Shown: positions 57,524 through 64,000 of the stretch, piece by piece
Layout of the letters: each line of letters opens with the position of its first letter
Numbering within the stretch: the stretch's first letter is position 1
NCBI GenBank assembly: GCA_913776965.1
Contig: CAJYQL010000063.1
Span: forward strand, 1-64,000
Direction: 5' to 3'
Source: an uncultured Xylophilus sp.
Lineage (GTDB): Bacteria; Pseudomonadota; Gammaproteobacteria; Burkholderiales; Burkholderiaceae_C
Length of the DNA stretch: 64,000 nt
Made by a program: the position numbers and the translations under genes
The notes under the pieces: generated by a model
Seen by the model: the letters and a program-made list of their open reading frames with translations, nothing else
Database searches by the model: none
What the model was told of the DNA's origin: nothing

Positions 57524-58480
57524 ATGCCTTCCGACGTGCCGACCCCGACCGCTGCGCCCGCGGGCGATGCCGCGCGTTTTCAGGGCCGCCTGCGCATCGC
57601 CGGCGGGCTGTTGCTGCGGCCGTTCCAGCCGATCCTGCGCGCCGCACTCCTCTGGAACGAGGCCGACGGCCTGCGCATGAGCGCAGCGATGTCGTTCTAC
57701 GGGGTACTGAGCTTCGCGCCGCTGCTGGTGCTGATGGTCGCGCTGCTCGGCTGGTGGGTGGACCGCTCCTATCTGGAAACCAACCTGATCGCGCAGATGC
57801 AGGACGTGGTCGGCGAACGTGGGGCCGAGCTGGTGCGGCAGGCGCTCACCAGCGCGCAGCAGCCGTCCGACGGCATGGTGGCCTCGCTGATCGCCTTCGG
57901 GCTGCTGCTCTTCGGCGCGACCGGCGTGTTCGCGGAACTGCAGTCGGCCTTCGAGCGGCTCTGGCTCTACGGCCGCACGCCGTCGGCACCGACCAAGTGG
58001 TGGCACACCGCATCGCTGCGGCTGCGGGGCATGGCCTACATCCTGGCCTTCGGCTTCCTGCTGCTGGTGTCGCTGGTCGTCACCACGATGCTCAACATGG
58101 TGGCCGGCTGGGCAAGCGACTGGCGGCTGCTCGCACCCGTCCTGCGGCTGGTCAACGAGGTCGTGTCCTTCGCGCTCTGCACCGCGCTCTTCACCGGCCT
58201 GATGCGCCTGTCGGGCGGGCCGAAGCCGCGGCTGCGCTTCCTGATCGTCGGCGCGGCCATCGGCGCCACGCTGTTCACCCTCGGCAAGCACGTGCTCGCG
58301 TACTACCTCTCCACCGCGGCCGTCGTCTCGGCCTACGGTGCGGCCGGCTCACTGGTGGTGCTGCTGATGTGGATCTACTTTTCGTCGGCGATCCTGCTGT
58401 TCTCCGCCGGCAGCGCCCGAGCGCTGGCCGACCAGACCCTGCAACCGGTCGATCCCGAAAGCGAAAAGCCGCCCGAGTAG
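57524..58480 (+). CDS. YihY/BrkB-family inner-membrane protein
   Basis: The 318-residue protein has six hydrophobic segments and family motifs: LRMSAAMSFYGVLSFAPLLVL (first helix), FGATGVFAELQSAFERLW, and GAAGSLVVLLMWIYFSSAILL near the end. Once annotated as RNase BN by mistake, its real role is unknown, perhaps transport. It is divergent from the orphan TctC. Confidence 0.9.
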   Translation: MPSDVPTPTAAPAGDAARFQGRLRIAGGLLLRPFQPILRAALLWNEADGLRMSAAMSFYGVLSFAPLLVLMVALLGWWVDRSYLETNLIAQMQDVVGERGAELVRQALTSAQQPSDGMVASLIAFGLLLFGATGVFAELQSAFERLWLYGRTPSAPTKWWHTASLRLRGMAYILAFGFLLLVSLVVTTMLNMVAGWASDWRLLAPVLRLVNEVVSFALCTALFTGLMRLSGGPKPRLRFLIVGAAIGATLFTLGKHVLAYYLSTAAVVSAYGAAGSLVVLLMWIYFSSAILLFSAGSARALADQTLQPVDPESEKPPE

Positions 58481-58616
58481 GCGGCTTGCAAGGTGGATGC
58501 GACGCAGATAGGAGACCGGCTATCGCTATCGGGGAGACCGACCCAGCCGGCCCGCCATCCGACGGTGTTTCAACATCCCCGCCAGACCAGGGTCCCCCTG
58601 GGCGAGTGCGGGGCCT

Positions 58617-58657
58617 CCCCCTCAGGGGGTGGCGTTACACGCCGCGGCAGCGGCGTG
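58617..58657. other. Two adjacent hairpins between convergent genes
   Basis: CCCCCTCAGGGGG (58617-58629) and CACGCCGCGGCAGCGGCGTG (58638-58657) are strong inverted repeats 18 bases after the ferredoxin reductase stop on its strand. Neither has a T-run, so a role in mRNA 3' protection or rho-dependent ending is a guess. Confidence 0.45.
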
Positions 58658-58674
58658 AAAAGCCGGGGGGAGCG

Positions 58675-59448
58675 TCACTTTTCAGCGAAAGCCCGCTCGA
58701 CTACGAAGTCGCCCGGCGTGGTGGTGTTGCCTTCCTTGAAGCCGCGCGACTCCAACATGTGCTTCAGGTCGTTCAGCATCGCCGGGCTGCCGCACAGCAT
58801 CACCCGGTCTTCGGCCGGGTTCAGGCGCGGCAGGCCCAGGTCGTCTTCCAGCTTGCCGGTCTCCAGCAGCTCGGTGATGCGGCCCATGTTGCGGTAGCTC
58901 TCCCGGGTCACCGTCGGGTAGTACAGCAGCTGCGCGCGGATCGCGTCGCCCAAGAATTCGTGATTGGGCAGATGCTCGGTGACCATGTCGTGGTACGCCA
59001 GCTCGTCGATCTGCCGCACGCCGTGGACCAGGATCACCTTCTCGAACTTCTCGTACGTTTCCGGGTCGCGGATGATCGACAGGAAGGGCGCCAGGCCGGT
59101 GCCGGTGCCCAGCAGGTACAGCCGCTTGCCGGGCAGGGTGTAGTCGGTCAGCAGCGTGCCGGTGGGCTTCTTGCCGACGATGATCGTGTCGCCCGGCTGG
59201 ATGTGCTGCAGCCGCGAGGTCAGCGGGCCGTTGTCCACCTTGATGCTCAGGAACTCGAGGTGCTCCTCGTAGTTGGCGCTGGCGATGCTGTAGGCGCGCA
59301 GCAGCGGCTTGTCGTTCACCTTCAGGCCGATCATGGTGAAGTGGCCGTTGGAAAAACGCAGCGACGGATCGCGGGTGGTGGTGAAGGTGAACAGGCGGTC
59401 GGTCCAGTGGTGGACGGACAAAACGCGTTCTTCGTTGAATGCACTCAT
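58675..59448 (-). CDS. fpr: Ferredoxin-NADP+ reductase
   Basis: The 257-residue flavoenzyme has the FAD site RAYSIASANYEE and the NADP region GTGTGLAPFLSIIRDPE, with MLCGSPAMLNDLK and the C-terminal VVERAFAEK typical of bacterial Fpr. It balances NADPH and ferredoxin/flavodoxin and is often induced by superoxide. It is a single gene, divergent from the ABC operon. Confidence 0.96.
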   Translation of the reverse strand: MSAFNEERVLSVHHWTDRLFTFTTTRDPSLRFSNGHFTMIGLKVNDKPLLRAYSIASANYEEHLEFLSIKVDNGPLTSRLQHIQPGDTIIVGKKPTGTLLTDYTLPGKRLYLLGTGTGLAPFLSIIRDPETYEKFEKVILVHGVRQIDELAYHDMVTEHLPNHEFLGDAIRAQLLYYPTVTRESYRNMGRITELLETGKLEDDLGLPRLNPAEDRVMLCGSPAMLNDLKHMLESRGFKEGNTTTPGDFVVERAFAEK

Positions 59449-59693
59449 GGTCTGGGACGTCGGCAGGATGGCGGGGATGGGAAAGCCGGTACGGTGCCGG
59501 CCGGCGGGAGGTGTGTGGTGCTCCGCTCCATCGTGGCGACCGCGTCTTCGGCGCGGCGGCGGCCCGCTATGGTAGCGGCATGCGGGAAAACCCGGGACGG
59601 CCGGGGCGGTCTGCGCCCACAATCCGCGCTGATCCGTTTTCCGCCTACTAGCCTCGTTTTCTACTGGTTTCCTTCCCTTTTTCCGGAGTCTCC

Positions 59694-60899
59694 ATGACGC
59701 TACGACTGCATTTCGGCACCGCGCTCGTCGCCGCCGCCGGGCTGGCCCTGTCGGCCGCCGCCCAGGCCCAGGGCACGATCAAGATCGGCGAGATCAACAG
59801 CTACAAGGCGCAGCCCGCCTTCCTGGAGCCCTACAAGAAGGGCATGGAGCTGGCGGTGGACGAGGTCAACGCCGCCGGCGGTGTCGGCGGCCGCAAGCTC
59901 GAACTCGTCACCCGCGACGACAACGCCAACCCCGGCGACGCGGTGCGCATCGCCGAAGAACTGATCGCGCGCGAGAAGGTCGACGTGCTGGCCGGCTCCT
60001 TCCTCTCGCACACCGGGCTGGCGCTGACCGACTTCGCCCGGCAGAAGAAATTCTTCTACCTGGCCGCCGAGCCGCTGACCGACAAGATCGTCTGGCAGAA
60101 CGGCAACCGCTACACCTTCCGCCTGCGCCCCTCGACCTACATGCAGGTCGCGATGCTGGTGCCCGAGGCGGCGAAGCTGAAGAAGAAGCGCTGGGCGATC
60201 GTCTACCCCAACTACGAATACGGCCAGTCCTCGGTCGCGACCTTCAAGAAGCTGCTGAAGGAAGCCCAGCCGGACGTGGAATTCGTCGCCGAGCAGGCGC
60301 CGCCGCTCGGCAAGGTGGATGCCGGCAGCGTGGTGCAGGCGCTCGCCGACGCGAAGCCCGATGCGATCTTCAACGTGCTGTTCGCCGCCGACCTGTCGAA
60401 GTTCGTGCGCGAGGGCAACACCCGCGGCCTGTTCAAGGACCGTGCGGTGGTCAGCGTGCTGACCGGCGAGCCGGAATACCTCGACCCCCTGAAGGACGAG
60501 GCGCCCACCGGCTGGATCGTCACCGGCTATCCGTGGAGCGGCATCCAGACGCCCGAGCACAAGGCCTTTCTCGCGGCCTACCAGGCGAAGTACAAGGACT
60601 ATCCGCGTCTCGGCTCGGTGGTCGGCTACAGCGCGATCAAGTCGATCGCCGCGGGCGTGCAGAAGGCCGGCGGCACCGACACCGAGAAGCTGGTCGCGGC
60701 CTTCCGCAACCTGCCGGTGGAGACGCCCTTCGGCCGCATCCTCTACCGCGCGCAGGACCACCAGTCCACCATGGGCGCCTTCGTCGGCAAGACGCGGAAC
60801 GACGGCGGCAAGGGTGTGATGGTGGACTTCACGTACCTCGACGGCGCGAAATTCCAGCCGTCGGACGACGAGGTGAAGAAACTGCGCCCGGCCGACTGA
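59694..60899 (+). CDS. Branched-chain amino acid-type ABC substrate-binding protein
   Basis: The 401-residue protein has a signal peptide (ends AAQAQG, about 26) and a type-1 periplasmic-binding fold: IKIGEINSYKAQPAFLEPYK, ELAVDEVNAAGGVGG, KRWAIVYPNYEYGQSS. It heads the LivK-LivHM-LivG-LivF unit. The ligand may be an amino acid or an aromatic acid or amide; this is not decidable here. GGAGTCTCC precedes the ATG. Confidence 0.93.
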   Translation: MTLRLHFGTALVAAAGLALSAAAQAQGTIKIGEINSYKAQPAFLEPYKKGMELAVDEVNAAGGVGGRKLELVTRDDNANPGDAVRIAEELIAREKVDVLAGSFLSHTGLALTDFARQKKFFYLAAEPLTDKIVWQNGNRYTFRLRPSTYMQVAMLVPEAAKLKKKRWAIVYPNYEYGQSSVATFKKLLKEAQPDVEFVAEQAPPLGKVDAGSVVQALADAKPDAIFNVLFAADLSKFVREGNTRGLFKDRAVVSVLTGEPEYLDPLKDEAPTGWIVTGYPWSGIQTPEHKAFLAAYQAKYKDYPRLGSVVGYSAIKSIAAGVQKAGGTDTEKLVAAFRNLPVETPFGRILYRAQDHQSTMGAFVGKTRNDGGKGVMVDFTYLDGAKFQPSDDEVKKLRPAD

Positions 60900-60965
60900 T
60901 TGCAGGCCGAAAACGGCACTTTGCGCAGGTTCCGCCTGCGCGGGGTGCTCTCGATTTCATAGCGT
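60899..60965. repeat. Family C palindromic repeat, copy 6
   Basis: AAAACGGCACTTTGCGCAGG, TTC, CGCCTGCGCGGGGTGCTCTC then CATAGCG. The GCGCAGG/CCTGCGC stem and flanks follow the family layout, less exactly than other copies. It separates the binding-protein gene from the permease gene of the same operon. Confidence 0.5.
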
Positions 60966-60984
60966 CGCGGCGCCGGGGGTTCGC

Positions 60985-62973
60985 ATGGGTGTGTCAGGCT
61001 TCGTCGTGCAGCTGCTCAACGGGCTGGCCGGCGCGTCGTCGTTGTTCCTGGTGGCGGCGGGGCTGTCGCTGATCTTCGGCGTGACCCGGATCGTCAACTT
61101 CGCGCACGGCTCGTTCTACATGGTGGGCATCTATGTGGCCTACACCCTGGTGGACCGGCTCGGCGGCGCGGGCGGCCCCGTCGGCTTCTGGGGCGCGCTG
61201 GTGCTGGCGGCGGTGGCGGTCGGCGTGCTGGGCGCGCTGGTGGAGGCGACGCTGCTGCGCCGCATCTACCGGGCGCCGGAGCTGTTCCAGCTGCTCGCGA
61301 CCTTCGCGCTGGTGCTGGTGATCAAGGACGGTGTGCTTTGGCTCTGGGGGCCGGAGGAACTGCTCGGGCCGCGGGCACCGGGCTTGAAGGGCTCGGTCGA
61401 GATCCTGGGCCGGCAGTTCCCGGCCTACGACCTGTTCCTGATCGTCGTCGGCCCGGTGGTGCTGGGCCTGCTCTGGCTGCTGCTGACCCGCACCCGCTGG
61501 GGCACGCTGGTGCGCGCTGCCACCCAGGACCGCGAGATGGTGAGCGCGCTCGGCGTGAACCAGGCGTGGCTGTTCACCGCGGTGTTCGCGCTCGGCGCGC
61601 TGCTGGCGGGTCTGGGCGGCGCGCTGCAACTGCCGCGGGAGCCGGCGAACCTGGAGATGGACCTGGCGACGATTGGCGCGGCCTTCGTGGTGGTGGTGGT
61701 CGGCGGCATGGGCTCGATTCCCGGCGCCTACGTGGCGGCGCTGCTGATCGCCGAGATCAAGGCGGTCTGCATCTGGCTCGGCGTGGTCGAGATCGGCGGC
61801 GTGGCGGTGTCGTCCTCCAAGCTCACCCTGGTGGTCGAGTTCCTGGTGATGGCGGTGGTGCTGGTGGTGCGGCCCTGGGGCCTGCTGGGCCGCCCGCAGG
61901 CGCCGGCGCGCTACCTGGGCGGGGCCGAGGCGCCGCTGCGGCGCGCCGGGCGCGGCGGCGGCCTGGCGGTGGCGCTGATCGCGGCGGCGTTGGCCGCGCT
62001 GCCCTGGCTCGCGGCCGGCGCGCCCTATGCGCTGGTGCTGGCGATCGACCTGCTAATCGCCGCCCTCTTCGCCGTCAGCCTGCACTTCATCATGGGCCCG
62101 GGCGGCATGCATTCTTTCGGCCATGCGGCGTATTTCGGCCTGGGGGCCTACGGCGCGGCGCTGGCGGTGCGCGCCGCCGGCCTGCCGATGGAGGCCGCGC
62201 TGCTGGCCGCACCGCTGGCGGCCGCGGCCGGCGCGCTGGTCTTCGGCTGGTTCGCGGTGCGGCTGTCGGGCGTGTACCTGGCGATGCTGACCCTCGCCTT
62301 CGCGCAGATCGCCTGGGCCGTCACCTACCAATGGGACAGTCTCACCGGCGGCAGCAATGGCCTGACCGGCGTCTGGCCGGCGGACTGGCTGGCCGACCGC
62401 CGCGCCTACTACGGCCTCACCCTCGTGCTGGCGGGCGCGGGCATCCTGCTGCTGCGGCGGGTGCTGTTCTCGCCCTTCGGTTATGCGCTGCGCGCCGGCC
62501 GCGACGCGCCTGTGCGGGCCGACGCGATCGGCATCGACGTGCGGCAGCTGCAGTGGGCGGCCTTCGTCGTCGCCGGCGCCGCGGCGGGGCTGGCCGGCGG
62601 GCTGTATGCGTTCTCCAAAGGCAGTATTTCGCCGGAGACGCTCTCGGTCGGCCGGTCGGTCGACGGGCTGGTGATGGTGCTGCTCGGCGGCGTGCAGACG
62701 CTCGCCGGCCCGGTGGTCGGCGCCGTCACCTTCACCTGGCTGCACGACACCGTGGCCCGCAGCACCGACTACTGGCGCGCGCTGCTGGGCGGGATCATCC
62801 TGCTGCTGGTGCTGTTGTTCCCGCAGGGCATCGCCGGTGCGGCGCAGCAGCTGGGACGGTGGTTCGCAGGGCGGGGCGGCAGGCACGCGGTGGCCGCCGG
62901 CGGGGCGCGCCCTCACCCCGGCCCTCTCCCAGGGGTAGAGGGAGTGGACGGCCTGGGGAGGACTGGGCTATGA
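60985..62973 (+). CDS. Fused LivH-LivM permease of a branched-chain amino acid ABC importer
   Basis: The 662-residue protein joins two permeases. Residues 1-300 are LivH-like (LIFGVTRIVNFAHGSFYMVG, GMGSIPGAYVAALLIAEIK). Residues 345-635 are LivM-like (GPGGMHSFGHAAYFGLGAYG, GGSNGLTG, GGVQTLAGPVVGAVTF). Together they give the full membrane channel in one chain. The last 30 residues (AAGGARPHPGPLPGVEG) come from a common intergenic repeat rather than a permease. The stop overlaps the LivG start. Confidence 0.93.
   Translation: MGVSGFVVQLLNGLAGASSLFLVAAGLSLIFGVTRIVNFAHGSFYMVGIYVAYTLVDRLGGAGGPVGFWGALVLAAVAVGVLGALVEATLLRRIYRAPELFQLLATFALVLVIKDGVLWLWGPEELLGPRAPGLKGSVEILGRQFPAYDLFLIVVGPVVLGLLWLLLTRTRWGTLVRAATQDREMVSALGVNQAWLFTAVFALGALLAGLGGALQLPREPANLEMDLATIGAAFVVVVVGGMGSIPGAYVAALLIAEIKAVCIWLGVVEIGGVAVSSSKLTLVVEFLVMAVVLVVRPWGLLGRPQAPARYLGGAEAPLRRAGRGGGLAVALIAAALAALPWLAAGAPYALVLAIDLLIAALFAVSLHFIMGPGGMHSFGHAAYFGLGAYGAALAVRAAGLPMEAALLAAPLAAAAGALVFGWFAVRLSGVYLAMLTLAFAQIAWAVTYQWDSLTGGSNGLTGVWPADWLADRRAYYGLTLVLAGAGILLLRRVLFSPFGYALRAGRDAPVRADAIGIDVRQLQWAAFVVAGAAAGLAGGLYAFSKGSISPETLSVGRSVDGLVMVLLGGVQTLAGPVVGAVTFTWLHDTVARSTDYWRALLGGIILLLVLLFPQGIAGAAQQLGRWFAGRGGRHAVAAGGARPHPGPLPGVEGVDGLGRTGL
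62911..62945. repeat. REP-like palindrome inside the permease 3' end
   Basis: CCTCACCCCGGCCCTCTCCC then AGGGGTAGAGGGAG forms a hairpin. Its peptide reading (RPHPGPLPGVEG) is the familiar product of a repeat widespread in proteobacterial intergenic DNA. Confidence 0.65.
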
Positions 62974-63752
62974 ATGCCCCGCTGCTGCAGGTGACCGGCC
63001 TGGGCAAGTCCTTCGGCGGCGTGCGGGCGGTCGACGGCGTCGATTTCTCGCTGCACCGCGGCGAGCTGCTGGCGCTGATCGGGCCCAACGGCGCCGGCAA
63101 GTCCACCACCTTCAACATGGTCGGCGGCCAGCTCGCGGCCGACCGCGGATCGGTCCGGCTCGACGGCCGGCCGCTCGACGGCCTGCCGCCGCGCGCGATC
63201 TGGCGCCGCGGCGTGGGCCGCACCTTCCAGATCGCCGAGACCTTCGCATCCTTCACCGTGGCGGAAAACGTGCAGATGGCGCTGCTCTCGAACGACCGCC
63301 GGCTGTGGTCGTGGTGGCGCCGCGCCGCCGACCACCGGCGCGGCGACGCGCTGGCGCTGCTGGAGCAGGTCGGCATGCGGCCGCAGGCCGACCGGCCCTG
63401 CAGCGAACTGGCCTACGGCGACGTGAAGCGCGTCGAGCTGGCGATCGCGCTGGCGCACGACCCTGCGCTGCTGCTGATGGACGAGCCCACCGCCGGCATG
63501 GCGCCCGGCGAGCGCCACGCGCTGATGGCGCTGGTGCGGCAGCTGGTGCAGGCGCGGGGCATGGGCGTACTGTTCACCGAGCACAGCATGGACGTGGTGT
63601 TCGCCTTCGCCGACCGCATCCTGGTGCTGGCCCGCGGCCGGCTGATTGCCGACGGCCCGCCGCAGCAGATCCGCGACGATCCGCAGGTGCAGGCGGTGTA
63701 CCTCGGCACCGGTGCGCCGCTCGACGAACCCGCCCCGGAGGCCGGCGCATGA
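62970..63752 (+). CDS. livG: ABC transporter ATP-binding protein LivG
   Basis: The 260-residue ATPase has Walker A GPNGAGKSTTF (about 38-48), a Q-loop in GVGRTFQIAETF, signature ELAYGDVKRVELA and Walker B LLLMDEPTAGM, with the H-loop FTEHSMDVV. The signature region matches LivG rather than LivF. Its ATG overlaps the permease stop, and its own stop overlaps livF. Confidence 0.94.
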   Translation: MNAPLLQVTGLGKSFGGVRAVDGVDFSLHRGELLALIGPNGAGKSTTFNMVGGQLAADRGSVRLDGRPLDGLPPRAIWRRGVGRTFQIAETFASFTVAENVQMALLSNDRRLWSWWRRAADHRRGDALALLEQVGMRPQADRPCSELAYGDVKRVELAIALAHDPALLLMDEPTAGMAPGERHALMALVRQLVQARGMGVLFTEHSMDVVFAFADRILVLARGRLIADGPPQQIRDDPQVQAVYLGTGAPLDEPAPEAGA

Positions 63753-64000
63753 CGACGATGCCCGCAACGCCCGCAGACACATCGCAGTCCCTGCTGGAAG
63801 CCACCGGCCTGCAGGCTTGGTACGGCGCCGCGCAGATCCTGCACGGCGTGGACATCGCCGTCGGCCGCGGCGAGGTGGTCGCGCTGATGGGCCGCAACGG
63901 CGCCGGCAAGTCCACCACGCTGAAGGCGCTGATGGGCCTGGTGCCCCGGCGCAGCGGCCGCATCCGCTTCATGGGCCACGACCTGTCGCATGCCGACCCG
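63749..64000 (+). CDS. livF: ABC transporter ATP-binding protein LivF, 5' part only
   Basis: The frame starts with ATGA overlap on livG and runs off the window. The visible 84 codons contain LEATGLQAWYGAAQILHGVD and Walker A GRNGAGKSTTLKALMG, typical of LivF. It completes the importer. Confidence 0.9.
   Translation, partial: MTTMPATPADTSQSLLEATGLQAWYGAAQILHGVDIAVGRGEVVALMGRNGAGKSTTLKALMGLVPRRSGRIRFMGHDLSHADP

Overview
The window is GC-rich bacterial chromosome, packed with genes on both strands. The best fit is a betaproteobacterium of the Comamonadaceae (Acidovorax/Variovorax/Xylophilus-like). This placement is inferred from the protein types: several TctC-type binding proteins, a split MetH, MetX beside MetW, a PACE efflux pump, and a dispersed palindromic repeat that I recall from this family. 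No search was run.

Layout. 0-6.2 kb: GntR regulator, cytochrome c, katG, a TfoX-like protein, a hypothetical protein and a glycerophosphodiesterase lipoprotein. 6.2-8 kb: an AT-rich, decayed island with repeats, a BrnT/CopG toxin-antitoxin remnant and small doubtful ORFs. 8-14.4 kb: a gamma-glutamyltransferase lipoprotein with a candidate sigma-54 promoter, a DctB/DctD-like two-component pair and a family-3 solute-binding protein, probably one acidic-amino-acid or gamma-glutamyl peptide module. 15-21.9 kb: a minus-strand threonate/erythronate operon (tctC-ltnD-denD-otnK-otnC-otnI) with a FadR-type regulator. 21.9-25.2 kb: metX-metW behind a SAM-II riboswitch, divergent from amt. 25.4-26.7 kb: two paralogous glycine-rich RRM proteins with long leaders. 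26.7-29.9 kb: kdsD-kdsC-lptC-SDR (LPS). 30-39.7 kb: a CPA2 antiporter, PPK2, tRNA-Gly, a stand-alone RibD-type deaminase with an unexported binding protein, a nuclease-like hypothetical, a flavoprotein, OsmC, and a LysR/PACE pair. 39.8-43.5 kb: dinG and a decayed IS5-family element. 43.6-47.6 kb: a cobalamin riboswitch driving a TonB-dependent receptor and a PepSY membrane protein. 47.8-57.5 kb: a hemerythrin pseudogene, mmsA, a class-V aminotransferase, a FitAB toxin-antitoxin pair, the B12-dependent part of methionine synthase, a glycine-zipper protein and an orphan TctC. 57.5-64 kb: YihY, ferredoxin-NADP reductase and a branched-chain amino acid ABC operon with a fused LivH-LivM permease, running off the window end.

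Themes. Methionine and B12 recur: SAM-II before metX, a B12 riboswitch before an outer-membrane receptor, and a B12-dependent MetH core 8 bp behind a toxin-antitoxin pair. Three kinds of non-coding repeat mark the intergenic spaces. Families A and B (about 105-125 bp inverted repeats, three copies each) share one core and look like branches of a single family. Family C is a roughly 65-bp palindrome with six candidate copies. Some copies have entered genes: one supplies the start codon of a cytochrome, another the C-terminus of a membrane protein.
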